From assembly GCA_040388785.1 (NCBI GenBank), contig JAZKBD010000051.1:1-16274 (forward strand): DNA of 16,274 nucleotides, given 5' to 3'. The position numbers and the translations under genes were made by a program. The stretch is from 66-474 sp040388785 (GTDB lineage: Bacteria; Pseudomonadota; Gammaproteobacteria; Xanthomonadales; Rhodanobacteraceae). The notes beneath the pieces are model-generated. The model was not told where the DNA came from. It searched no databases and was given only the letters and a program-made list of their open reading frames with translations. The number at the start of each line of letters is the position of its first letter. Position 1 is the stretch's first letter. Shown one piece after another: positions 1 to 7,263 of the stretch.

Positions 1-240
1 CAGGCTCACACTGCCGCTGTGGGCCGTCGCCGGAGACGCACTCAGAATAATCGTTTGCGTCCCGGCGCTGAGGCGCGCGACCACCGTGCGCGCGGCGGCG
101 GGGGCCGAGATCGTAATCGTCTGCGCGCCCGCCGTGCGGCTGATCGTCGCCTGGAGCGTGGCGGTGGGGGCACTGACCGCAATGGTCTGGACGCCCGCCA
201 GCGGCCGGCTCGTCCCGGCGACGCGCGTCGCCGTGGATTG
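1..240 (-). CDS. Fragment of a 22-residue-repeat protein, no visible start
   Basis: The minus-strand frame from 240 down to 1 is open for 80 codons and continues past the left edge. It contains about three consecutive 22-residue units, each opening with a Gly-x-Gln-Thr-Ile-x-x-Ser-Ala core (GVQTIAVSA, GAQTITISA, GTQTIILSA). The conserved serine is written with AGT, TCG and AGT in the three units, which favours selection on protein in this frame over simple DNA duplication. Third codon positions are GC-rich. An in-frame TAG lies at 244-246, only one codon upstream of 240, and no ATG follows it. The visible part is therefore either a decayed or frameshifted gene or one that starts at a later GTG. 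I do not recognise the family; alternating hydrophobic and Ser/Thr residues suggest beta-strand surface repeats. Element copy 1 begins right beside it at 247. Confidence 0.35.
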
Positions 241-246
241 ATTCTA

Positions 247-358
247 TGCGATCATCCGTGATCGCGGCACGAAAATACGCTGGGAATAGCGGAAAATTTA
301 TCGCGGTTCCGAAGCATCACCACGGCCGTCCATGGCCTGACTTTTCACAACAGCCGCT
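247..358 (+). repeat. Dispersed three-hairpin element, copy 1
   Basis: This is one of three same-orientation copies (others at 9521 and 10501). The 5' hairpin is GCGATCA (248-254), loop TCCG, TGATCGC (259-265), seven Watson-Crick pairs. A middle hairpin can form from CGGAA (290-294) and TTCCG (307-311). The 3' hairpin is GGCCGT (324-329) with ATGGCC (332-337), followed by the conserved tail TGACTTTTCACAACAG (338-353). The element lies 24 bp beyond the nrdJ stop codon, in the opposite orientation to nrdJ, and next to the repeat-protein fragment. The boundaries are my estimate from alignment by eye. Confidence 0.75.
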
Positions 359-366
359 CCGATCCC

Positions 367-379
367 GGCATCCGATGCC
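367..379 (-). terminator. Short hairpin just after the nrdJ stop
   Basis: GGCAT (367-371) and ATGCC (375-379) form a five-pair stem with a three-base loop, three bases beyond the nrdJ stop on the minus strand. There is no T-run after it, so it would be at best a weak or Rho-assisted 3' end. The adjoining element copy 1 could add structure to the same transcript end. Confidence 0.25.
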
Positions 380-382
380 CGA

Positions 383-2530
383 TCAAAATTTCCCGTAGTA
401 ACCCTCTTTCAAGGCGTCGAACAGATTGGCGGCGGTGTGGGTTTCGCCGTCGTACTCGACTTCCTCGTTGCCCTTCACCTCGACCACGCTGCCGTCTTCT
501 AGCTCGAAGCGGTAGGTGGTATTGGCGAGGTCGGCCTCCTTCACCAGCACGCCTTGGAACGCTGCCGGGTTGAAGCGGAAGGTGGTGCAGCCTTTCAGGC
601 CTTTCTTGTAGGCGTGGAAGTAGATGTCCTTGAAGTCCTCGTACGGATAATCCGTGGGCACGTTGGCAGTCTTGGAAATGGACGAATCCACCCACTTCTG
701 CGCCGCGGCCTGCATGTCCACGTGCTGCATCGGGCTGATCTCGTCGGCGGCGGCGAAGTAGTCCGGCAGCTTTTCGCCGGGCTCTTCGGAGCCGGGCTTG
801 GCCTCGGCATTGATGAAGGCGCGGTAGGCGAGGAGTTCGTAGCTCAGCACCTCGACCTTTTCCTTGGTCTTCTTGCCGGGGCGGATCACGTTGCGCGAAT
901 AGCTGTGCGCGAATGAAGGCTCGATGCCGTTGGAAGCATTGTTGGCCAGCGACAGCGAAATCGTGCCGGTGGGCGCGATCGAGGTGTGGTGGGTGAAACG
1001 CGCGCCGGTGGCGGCCAGGGCGTCGACCAGTTCCGGAGCAACTTCCGCGACGCGCTGCATGTAGCGCGAATACTTCGCGTGCAGCACGCGGCCGGCGATC
1101 GTGTCGCCGGGTTTGTAGCCGTCGCGCACCATCTCCGGGCGCTTGCGCAGCATGTCGCCGGTGACCGTGTAATCCTTCAGCAGGATCGGCGCCGGCCCTT
1201 TTTCATGCGCGAGTTCCAGCGCCACTTCCCAGCCGGCCAGCGCCATTTCACGCGAAACGTCCTCGGTGAACTGCACCGCTTCATCCGAACCGTAGCGCAG
1301 CTTCAGCATCGCCAATGTGGAACCGAGGCCCAGGAAGCCCATGCCATGGCGGCGCTTGGACAGGATCTCGTCGCGCTGCCTGGCCAGTGGCAGGCCGTTC
1401 ACCTCGACCACGTTGTCGAGCATGCGGGTGAACACGCGCACCACTTCCTTGTACTCGTCCATGTCGAAATGCGCCTTCGGTCCGAACGGGTCGCGCACGA
1501 AACGGGTGAGGTTCACCGAACCGAGCAGGCAGGAACCGTACGGCGGAAGCGGTTGCTCGCCGCACGGATTGGTCGCGCGAATCTGCTCGCACCACCAGTT
1601 GTTGTTCATCTCGTTGACGCGATCGATCAGGATGAAGCCGGGCTCGGCGTAGTCGTACGTCGAGACCATGATCATGTCCCACAGGTGCCGCGCGCGGACG
1701 TGTCCGTAGATCTTGCACGCGACCAGGCCGTCGTCGCGCACGATGTAGTTCTCGTGGCTGGGCCATTCGCGCCAGACCACTTTCGCGTCGTCCGTGAGAT
1801 CGATTTCGTCCTTTTCCTTGACGTGCACCGGGAACACCAGCGGCCAGTCGGCGTCCGACTCCACCGCCTGCATGAAACCGTCGGTGATCAGCAGCGACAG
1901 GTTGAACTGGCGCAGCCGGCCGTCCTCGCGCTTGGCGCGGATGAATTCCTTGACGTCCGGATGCGCGACGTCGAACGTGCCCATCTGCGCGCCGCGCCGG
2001 CCGCCGGCCGAGGACACCGTGAAACACATCTTGTCGTAGATGTCCATGAACGACAGCGGGCCCGACGTGTAAGCGCCGGCGCCCGACACGTACGCATTGC
2101 GCGGGCGCAGCGTCGAGAATTCGTAGCCGATGCCGCAACCAGCTTTCAACGTGAGTCCGGCTTCGTGGACTTTTTCGAGGATGTCATCCATCGAATCGGT
2201 GACGGTGCCCGACACGGTGCAGTTGATGGTGGACGTGGCCGGCTTGTGTTCGCGCGCGCCGGCGTTGGAGGTGATGCGCCCTGCCGGAATCGCGCCATGA
2301 CGCAGCGCCCACAGGAAACGCTCATGCCATTTCTCGCGCAGCTCCGGCGTGGTCTCGACGTCGGCCAGTGCGCGCGCGACCCGCGACCAGGTGTCGTCCA
2401 CCGTTGCATCGACCGGCTCGCCCTGCTTGGTCTTCAGTCGGTATTTCTTGTCCCAGATGTCCAGGGATGCCGGTTGCAGGGGAACTTCCGTGACCGCCCG
2501 CGCCATCTGTTGTGCCCGCGCCGTACCCAT
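383..2530 (-). CDS. nrdJ: Adenosylcobalamin-dependent (class II) ribonucleotide reductase
   Basis: This 715-residue enzyme should reduce ribonucleotides to deoxyribonucleotides using a radical generated from coenzyme B12, so it works with or without oxygen. The active-site signature NPCGE is present (Asn321, radical Cys323, Glu325). By family comparison the redox cysteine pair is Cys104 (in STINCTVSG) and Cys334 (in YGSCLLGSVNL). The PTGTISL phosphate-binding loop and the GMGFLGLGS segment are also present. The C-terminus ends GYYGKF without an obvious CxxC pair. I chose the ATG at 2528-2530 because the minus strand has GGAGGA at 2541-2546, ten bases upstream; an in-frame ATG at 2599 would add 23 low-complexity residues that do not look conserved. 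A pair of NrdR-box-like palindromes lies upstream. No cobalamin riboswitch was recognised in the leader. Confidence 0.96.
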   Translation of the reverse strand: MGTARAQQMARAVTEVPLQPASLDIWDKKYRLKTKQGEPVDATVDDTWSRVARALADVETTPELREKWHERFLWALRHGAIPAGRITSNAGAREHKPATSTINCTVSGTVTDSMDDILEKVHEAGLTLKAGCGIGYEFSTLRPRNAYVSGAGAYTSGPLSFMDIYDKMCFTVSSAGGRRGAQMGTFDVAHPDVKEFIRAKREDGRLRQFNLSLLITDGFMQAVESDADWPLVFPVHVKEKDEIDLTDDAKVVWREWPSHENYIVRDDGLVACKIYGHVRARHLWDMIMVSTYDYAEPGFILIDRVNEMNNNWWCEQIRATNPCGEQPLPPYGSCLLGSVNLTRFVRDPFGPKAHFDMDEYKEVVRVFTRMLDNVVEVNGLPLARQRDEILSKRRHGMGFLGLGSTLAMLKLRYGSDEAVQFTEDVSREMALAGWEVALELAHEKGPAPILLKDYTVTGDMLRKRPEMVRDGYKPGDTIAGRVLHAKYSRYMQRVAEVAPELVDALAATGARFTHHTSIAPTGTISLSLANNASNGIEPSFAHSYSRNVIRPGKKTKEKVEVLSYELLAYRAFINAEAKPGSEEPGEKLPDYFAAADEISPMQHVDMQAAAQKWVDSSISKTANVPTDYPYEDFKDIYFHAYKKGLKGCTTFRFNPAAFQGVLVKEADLANTTYRFELEDGSVVEVKGNEEVEYDGETHTAANLFDALKEGYYGKF

Positions 2531-2637
2531 CGTGTTCGTATCCTCCGTGTCCGTTCCGGGTTCTTGTTTTCGATGCCCGGATGCCGACGACCTCGCCACG
2601 CGCCACGCCTTGCGGCGCCGCGTCGCTCAGGTCCGTT

Positions 2638-2709
2638 TCAATCGATGAAGCGCCGCCGCACTGGATGCCATTGCGGGCCGAACGCCCCGTCCAACCGCTT
2701 GATCACCAT
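2638..2709 (-). CDS. Possible 23-residue leader ORF upstream of nrdJ
   Basis: The minus strand has ATG at 2707-2709 preceded five bases upstream by a strong ribosome-binding sequence (AAGGGGG), and the frame ends with TGA at 2638-2640. The peptide starts MVIKRLDGAFG and contains one Trp. It sits between the NrdR-like boxes and the nrdJ start, with 107 bp separating its stop from the nrdJ ATG. It could be a leader peptide, a small protein or chance. I recognise no family. Confidence 0.25.
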   Translation of the reverse strand: MVIKRLDGAFGPQWHPVRRRFID

Positions 2710-2738
2710 CTTCGCCCCCTTGCTCGAGACCGAGTTGA

Positions 2739-2754
2739 AGCCAAACTATTGGGC
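2739..2754. promoter_or_regulatory. Candidate NrdR box 1 (nrdJ-proximal)
   Basis: AGCCAAACTATTGGGC contains the CCAA...TTGG dyad and fits the NrdR box pattern (roughly acaCwAtATaTwGtgt) moderately well. Its centre is 32 bp from that of the better box at 2771. NrdR boxes usually come in pairs about three helical turns apart. Confidence 0.5.
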
Positions 2755-2770
2755 TTCGCCGCTGCCCAAA

Positions 2771-2786
2771 ACACAAGATGTTGTGA
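2771..2786. promoter_or_regulatory. Candidate NrdR box 2
   Basis: ACACAAGATGTTGTGA is a strong match to the NrdR consensus, with a CACAA...TTGTG dyad. NrdR is the ATP/dATP-sensing repressor of ribonucleotide reductase genes. The location upstream of nrdJ supports the assignment. The divergent protease gene starts 155 bp to the right and is less likely to be the target. Confidence 0.65.
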
Positions 2787-2839
2787 TCACGAGCGAGGCT
2801 TCACCCTACGCTGACCGGCCAGGGCTGTAAAGGGGTCCG

Positions 2840-2855
2840 CGCAAAAAATTTTGCG
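2840..2855. promoter_or_regulatory. Perfect palindrome between nrdJ and the Do protease
   Basis: CGCAAAA (2840-2846) and TTTTGCG (2849-2855) form a perfect seven-pair inverted repeat around AA. With flanking GGTCCG/CGGGCC the symmetry can be extended with one bulge. It could be an operator in the divergent control region or a terminator-like hairpin; the sequence alone does not decide. Confidence 0.35.
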
Positions 2856-2941
2856 GGCCGCGCGGGCATCGGGCGCGTGAACGCCATCGCCACGCAGCCT
2901 GTCTGATAATGATGCGATTCATCCGAACCTGAGGAGCCAAC

Positions 2942-4324
2942 ATGATGCCCGCCGCCCGCCTGCGCCTGCCCGCCCTGATCGCGACCGCCGCCTTGGCGAC
3001 GGTCTGCGTGCTGCCGGGTTTCGCCGGCACGCTGCCGCTCGCAGTGAACGGCCAGGCGCTGCCTTCGCTGGCGCCGATGCTGGCGAAAGTCTCGCCCGCG
3101 GTCGTGAACATTTCTTCGACCAGCCACCGCCGCGTTGCGGTGAATCCGTTCTTCAGCGATCCGATCATGCGCCAGTTCTTCGGCTTGCCGGCGGTGCCGC
3201 CTTCGCGCGAACTGGTGCAGCAGTCGTTGGGTTCGGGCGTGATCGTCAACGCGAAGGACGGCTACATCCTCACCAACAACCACGTGATCGCGGGCGCCGA
3301 CGACATCAAGGTCACGCTCACAGATGGCAAGTCGTACAAGGCCAGGGTGATCGGCGCGGATCCCACCACCGATCTCGCGGTAATCCAGATCCACGCACCG
3401 AATCTTGTGGCGCTGCCGATGGCCGACTCCACCAAGCTGCGGGTGGGCGATTTCGTGGTGGCGATCGGCGATCCGTTCGGCCTGGGCCAGTCGGCGACTT
3501 CGGGGATCGTGTCCGGCCTGCAGCGCCAGGACCTGCGCCAGAACGGCGTGCAGAACTACATCCAGACCGACGCCTCGATCAATCCCGGCAATTCCGGCGG
3601 TGCGCTGGTGAACCTCGATGGCGAACTGGTCGGCATCAACTCGATGATCTATTCGCCGTCGGGCGCGAGCGCGGGGCTGGGTTTCGCGATTCCGACCGAC
3701 CTCGCGGCGGAGGTGATGAAACAGCTGATCGCGCACGGCAAGGTCGAGCGCGGCACGCTGGGTGTGGATGCGCAGGATTTGAATCCCCGCGTGGCCGCGG
3801 CGCTCGGCATCAGGGCCACGCAGGGTGCGCTGATCACCAACGTGATGCCGGGTTCGCCCGCCGCGAAGGCGGGATTGAAACCGGGCGATCTCGTCACGCG
3901 CGTCAACGGCAAACCCGTCACCGATGCGCAGGACTTGCGCAACGCGCAAGGCCTGGCGCCGGTCGGCAGCACGCTGACGCTGGGCGTCGATCGCGGTGGC
4001 AGGCCGCTCACGATCGATGCGAAATTGACGGCGGTCAGCACCCAGGCGAGCGGCGCCTCGCTGGATCCGCGGCTCGCCGGTGCGAGTTTCAGCGATGCAC
4101 CCGCCGGTGACGAGGGCGTCGAAGGCGTCAGCGTCACCAACGTCGCGCCGGGCAGCCGCGCCGCGCGCAACGGGCTCGCCAGCGGCGACGTGCTGATCGG
4201 CGTCAACAACGTGGCGACGCCCGACCTCGCGCAGTTGCGGCGGATGTTCGCGCAGCATCCGCGCGTGCTGCTGCTGTCGCTGGTGCGCGACGGGCAGCTG
4301 GTCCAGCTACAAATAGGCGGGTGA
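2942..4324 (+). CDS. Periplasmic serine protease, HtrA/DegP/Do family
   Basis: A 460-residue Do-type protease/chaperone that would degrade or hold misfolded envelope proteins. An N-terminal hydrophobic segment (about 8-29) is a signal peptide. The trypsin-like domain carries the full triad: His114 (TNNHVIAG), Asp144 (TTDLAVIQ) and Ser218 (NPGNSGGAL). Two PDZ domains follow, about 270-362 and 390-458, each with a PGSxAxxxGLxxGD carboxylate-binding stretch. GAGGAG at 2931-2936 sits five bases before the ATG at 2942, which fixes the start. GATAAT at 2905-2910 may be a -10 element, without a clear -35. It stands divergent to nrdJ, and the next gene is 242 bp downstream. MucD, DegP and DegQ cannot be distinguished here, so no symbol is given. 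Confidence 0.95.
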   Translation: MMPAARLRLPALIATAALATVCVLPGFAGTLPLAVNGQALPSLAPMLAKVSPAVVNISSTSHRRVAVNPFFSDPIMRQFFGLPAVPPSRELVQQSLGSGVIVNAKDGYILTNNHVIAGADDIKVTLTDGKSYKARVIGADPTTDLAVIQIHAPNLVALPMADSTKLRVGDFVVAIGDPFGLGQSATSGIVSGLQRQDLRQNGVQNYIQTDASINPGNSGGALVNLDGELVGINSMIYSPSGASAGLGFAIPTDLAAEVMKQLIAHGKVERGTLGVDAQDLNPRVAAALGIRATQGALITNVMPGSPAAKAGLKPGDLVTRVNGKPVTDAQDLRNAQGLAPVGSTLTLGVDRGGRPLTIDAKLTAVSTQASGASLDPRLAGASFSDAPAGDEGVEGVSVTNVAPGSRAARNGLASGDVLIGVNNVATPDLAQLRRMFAQHPRVLLLSLVRDGQLVQLQIGG

Positions 4325-4408
4325 ATTGGCGCCTTCGTGGGGTGCCACTGGCAACTCACGCAGCCGCAGGTGAGCGCCATGGAGGGCGCGAATAACGCCT
4401 GCGCGGGG

Positions 4409-4428
4409 GCGTGCGGGCTGGCGCACGC
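4409..4428. other. GC-rich hairpin downstream of the protease gene
   Basis: GCGTGCG (4409-4415) and CGCACGC (4422-4428) form a perfect seven-pair stem with a six-base loop, 84 bp after the protease stop. A T-rich stretch (tttgtttctt) begins about 20 bases later rather than immediately, so a terminator role is only possible. Apart from this hairpin and the promoter candidate at 4494-4524, I see nothing in the 4325-4566 gap. Confidence 0.25.
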
Positions 4429-4493
4429 GGCAGGGACGCATGCTCGCGTTTGTTTCTTGAAACGGCGGACGCCGCGCCTAAAACTGAACGGCA

Positions 4494-4524
4494 TTGCCGC
4501 AAATGCAATGGATTCCGCCATAAT
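4494..4524 (+). promoter_or_regulatory. Possible promoter of the PstS-LysM gene
   Basis: TTGCCG (4494-4499) and CATAAT (4519-4524) resemble -35 and -10 boxes, with a long 19-base spacer. The predicted start of transcription is about 35 bases before the ATG at 4567. No Pho box was seen. Confidence 0.3.
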
Positions 4525-4566
4525 CGTGCGGCATCTTCTCCCACATTGTCACTCGGTAAATCGTTC

Positions 4567-5847
4567 ATGTCCGCACGTTCGTTGAGTCTGCTCGCAGCGT
4601 CTTTCTCCCTCGTCTTCGCCATTGTCGCCAGCGCGGCGCCCGCCAAACATTCCACCCGCCACCACCACGAAACATCCCGCAAGACTTCGGGTCCTGCGCT
4701 GATCGTGCGCGGCGACCAGGTCAGCACCGAAGGCCTCGTCGATGCGGTGGCGACCGCGTTCGCCGAAACCGGTGACGGTCATCTCGAAGTCACGCCATTC
4801 AACACCGTGGACGGCATCGACCAGACGCTGTCGGGCAGCGTCGATCTCGCCGCCAGCGCGCGCCCCCCGTATTTCAAGCGCACCCAGGAACAGGGACTGA
4901 CCTTCGCGCCGGTGGCGTGGGACGCGCTGGTGCTGATCACCAACGCCGCCAACCCGGTGAACAACATCACGCTGAAGCAGTTGCATGACATCTACTACGG
5001 CAAGATCACCAATTGGTCGGAGGTGGGCGGTCCCGACGAGAAGATCGATCTCGACGGCGTGGCCTCGCCGCTGGACGGCGTGCAGTTCAGCTTCCGCCGC
5101 CTGATGTTCGGCAACGGTGACAATCCCGTCGCGGTGCCGCGCCTGTTCATCAACATCGATTCGCTGCAGCAGGAAATCTCGCTGGACACCAAGGCGCTGT
5201 CGACGCTGGTGCACGCGCGCCGCCAGCAGGGCATCAAGATCATCCCGATCGAGGGCGTGACGCCCAGCCTTGCGACGCTGGAGAACGCGACCTATCCGCT
5301 GCCGTTGACAATCTACCTGGCCTACAAGGCCGACAGTCCGAAGCTGGCGACGATCCAGAAATTCCTGACATTCCTCGGCGGCGAAAAGGCGACCGGCATC
5401 CTGCGCGAGCACGACCTGTTGCCTTATGCGCAGGCCGTGGTGCTGAACGCCAAGAGCGACAAGGATCGCATCAACCTGCTCGGTGCCAGGATGGTCGCGG
5501 AAGGCTTGCCGGCCGAATACGCGCCCGGCGCGGAGTTCGAACGCCTGTCCAGCGAATCCGCGGATCTCGCGCATGCGATGCGCCTGCAGCAGGCCGCCGC
5601 CGACCAGGTCGCCGCGGCCAATCAGCAGCGCATCGCGATGGCGCAGGCGGCGGGCGTGAATCCGTCGCCGCAGGCCACCTCGTCGGCGCCCGTTGCCCAG
5701 ACCGCCGACTACACGGTGGTCAGCGGCGACACGCTGTCGAAGATCGCGAGGAAAAATTCGGTCAGCGTCGATGACCTGCGCAAGTGGAACGGCCTGCACG
5801 GCGACATGCTGAAGGTGGGGCAGGTGCTGAAGACCAGCGCGCAGTGA
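4567..5847 (+). CDS. Secreted PstS-like phosphate-binding protein with C-terminal LysM
   Basis: A 426-residue exported protein. Residues 1-24 form a signal peptide ending at an Ala-rich cleavage region, followed by a His-rich patch (HHH at 32-34). Residues about 45-290 are a type 2 periplasmic binding domain; the segment at 115-155 (VAWDALVLITN, NPVNNITLKQLHDIYYGKITNWSE in two parts) is characteristic of PstS-type phosphate binders. A Gln/Ala-rich helical linker (about 335-380) leads to one LysM domain (381-424) with the YTVVSGDTLSKIA signature, which binds peptidoglycan. No pst transporter genes are adjacent, so this may be a wall-anchored binding or sensing protein rather than a transporter subunit. 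The start at 4567 is chosen because the signal peptide follows at once; an upstream ATG at 4411 gives an unlikely N-terminus. The ribosome-binding site is weak. Confidence 0.88.
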   Translation: MSARSLSLLAASFSLVFAIVASAAPAKHSTRHHHETSRKTSGPALIVRGDQVSTEGLVDAVATAFAETGDGHLEVTPFNTVDGIDQTLSGSVDLAASARPPYFKRTQEQGLTFAPVAWDALVLITNAANPVNNITLKQLHDIYYGKITNWSEVGGPDEKIDLDGVASPLDGVQFSFRRLMFGNGDNPVAVPRLFINIDSLQQEISLDTKALSTLVHARRQQGIKIIPIEGVTPSLATLENATYPLPLTIYLAYKADSPKLATIQKFLTFLGGEKATGILREHDLLPYAQAVVLNAKSDKDRINLLGARMVAEGLPAEYAPGAEFERLSSESADLAHAMRLQQAAADQVAAANQQRIAMAQAAGVNPSPQATSSAPVAQTADYTVVSGDTLSKIARKNSVSVDDLRKWNGLHGDMLKVGQVLKTSAQ

Positions 5848-5877
5848 TGCGATCACTTTGAGAACAGGGGAGCGGCC

Positions 5878-7251
5878 ATGCAGGGGTTGAGCGCGGACCG
5901 GCACGGGCGCCGCGCCATCCCGTTGACGCCGGTCACGCGTCACGCATGGCCGGATTTCGCCAAGACGCTCGGCGCGCGCCAGCAACGTTGGGCGCAGTCC
6001 AGCGGTTTCGAAGGACAGGCCGGGGCGTTTTGCCTGTTGTCCGATGCGCAGGGCGGCGCCGCGCGCGTGGTCTGCGGCATCGATGCATCGTCGCCACCGT
6101 TCGCGCTGGGCGGCTTGCCGTATCGCCTGCCCGCCAACGACTATCGCCTGGAGGGCGTGGCGCTCGCGCCGCACGATGCCGCACTCGGCTGGGCGCTCGG
6201 CAGTTACCGCTTCACGAAGTACCACAAGCCGCACACGGAACCCGCACGGTTGTTGCTGCCGCGCAAGGTACTGGATGAAGTCGAACCGACCATCGACGCC
6301 ATCACGCGGCTGCGTGACCTGATCAACACGACGGCGCAGGACCTCGGCCCCGCCGAACTCTGCGCAGTGGTGCGCGAGGTCGCCGATCGCTTCGGCGCGA
6401 AGTGCCGCGAGTGGAGCGGCGATGGCTTGTTGAAGGCCGGTTTCCCGACCGTGCACGCGGTCGGCCGCGCGAGTCCGCGCGCGCCGCGCGTGATCGAGAT
6501 GCGCTGGGGCAATCCGAAGCATCCGCTGCTGGCGCTGGTCGGCAAGGGCGTGTGTTTCGACACCGGCGGGCTCGACCTCAAGACCCACGACGGCATGCGC
6601 TGGATGAAGAAGGACATGGGCGGCGCCGCGCACGCGCTCGCACTGGCGCAGTTGGTGATGGCGTCGAAGCTGCCTGTGCAATTGCTGCTGGTCATCCCGA
6701 CGGTCGACAATGCGATCGCGGGTGACGCGATGCGCCCGGGCGACGTGATCCGCACCCGCGCCGGTATCACCGTTGAAGTGGACAACACCGACGCCGAAGG
6801 CCGCCTGATCCTGTGCGATGCATTGGCGCTGGCGGTGGAGGGCAAGCCCGACCTGCTGGTCGACTTTGCGACCTTGACGGGCGCCGCGCGTGTCGCGCTG
6901 GGACCGGATCTGCCGGCCGTGTTCGCGAACCGCGACGATGTCGCCGCCGAACTGCTCGCGGCCGCCGAGGCGCAACACGATCCCGTGTGGCGGCTGCCGT
7001 TGTGGCAGCCGTACCGCGCGATGCTGGTCTCGTCGATCGCGGATACCTGCAACACCGGTGCCTCGCGTCACGCGGGCGCGATCACCGCCGCGTTGTACCT
7101 GCAGCACTTCGTGCCGGCCAACGTGCCGTGGCTGCACGTGGATGTGTACGCCTGGAACGACAGCGAGCGTCCCGGCAAACCGCGCGGCGGCGATGCGCAA
7201 TCCTTGCGCGCGTTCGACGCGTTCCTGCGACGGCGTTACGCGCGCGGCTGA
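5878..7251 (+). CDS. M17 (leucyl) aminopeptidase family protein
   Basis: A 457-residue cytosolic dizinc exopeptidase that would remove N-terminal residues from peptides. Every active-site residue known from bovine lens leucine aminopeptidase has a counterpart at the same spacing: Lys223, Asp228, Lys235, Asp246, Asp305, Glu307 and Arg309. The family signature NTDAEGRL (303-310) is intact, as are VGKG and MKKDMGGAA. The N-terminal domain (about 1-140) is divergent and shorter than in classic PepA, which suits the leucyl aminopeptidase family variants rather than PepA itself. AGGGGAG is followed closely by the ATG at 5878, supporting the start. It lies 30 bp after the LysM gene on the same strand, so the two could be cotranscribed, and it ends convergently 12 bp from the GPP34 gene. 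Confidence 0.94.
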   Translation: MQGLSADRHGRRAIPLTPVTRHAWPDFAKTLGARQQRWAQSSGFEGQAGAFCLLSDAQGGAARVVCGIDASSPPFALGGLPYRLPANDYRLEGVALAPHDAALGWALGSYRFTKYHKPHTEPARLLLPRKVLDEVEPTIDAITRLRDLINTTAQDLGPAELCAVVREVADRFGAKCREWSGDGLLKAGFPTVHAVGRASPRAPRVIEMRWGNPKHPLLALVGKGVCFDTGGLDLKTHDGMRWMKKDMGGAAHALALAQLVMASKLPVQLLLVIPTVDNAIAGDAMRPGDVIRTRAGITVEVDNTDAEGRLILCDALALAVEGKPDLLVDFATLTGAARVALGPDLPAVFANRDDVAAELLAAAEAQHDPVWRLPLWQPYRAMLVSSIADTCNTGASRHAGAITAALYLQHFVPANVPWLHVDVYAWNDSERPGKPRGGDAQSLRAFDAFLRRRYARG

Positions 7252-7263
7252 CGTTCGCTCGGT

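Noticed and set aside
19..261. Plus-strand 80-codon frame at the left end
   Set aside because: It is Arg/Gly-rich and runs into element copy 1; the minus-strand frame has the better protein-level repeat conservation.
2531..2740. Cobalamin riboswitch upstream of nrdJ
   Set aside because: A B12-dependent enzyme with a long leader made this worth checking, but I saw no B12-box sequence.
986..2830. Plus-strand open frame of about 614 codons opposite nrdJ
   Set aside because: It is antisense to a well-supported reductase, has His/Arg/Val-rich composition typical of a GC-rich shadow frame and no recognisable domain.
2801..4258. Minus-strand 485-codon frame opposite the Do protease
   Set aside because: The protease has a full catalytic triad, two PDZ domains and a ribosome-binding site; the opposite frame shows only biased composition.
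4549..7200. Minus-strand open frame of about 883 codons opposite the LysM and aminopeptidase genes
   Set aside because: It spans two real genes and the gap between them, is Arg/His/Gln-rich and has no motif. Long shadow frames are expected at this GC content.
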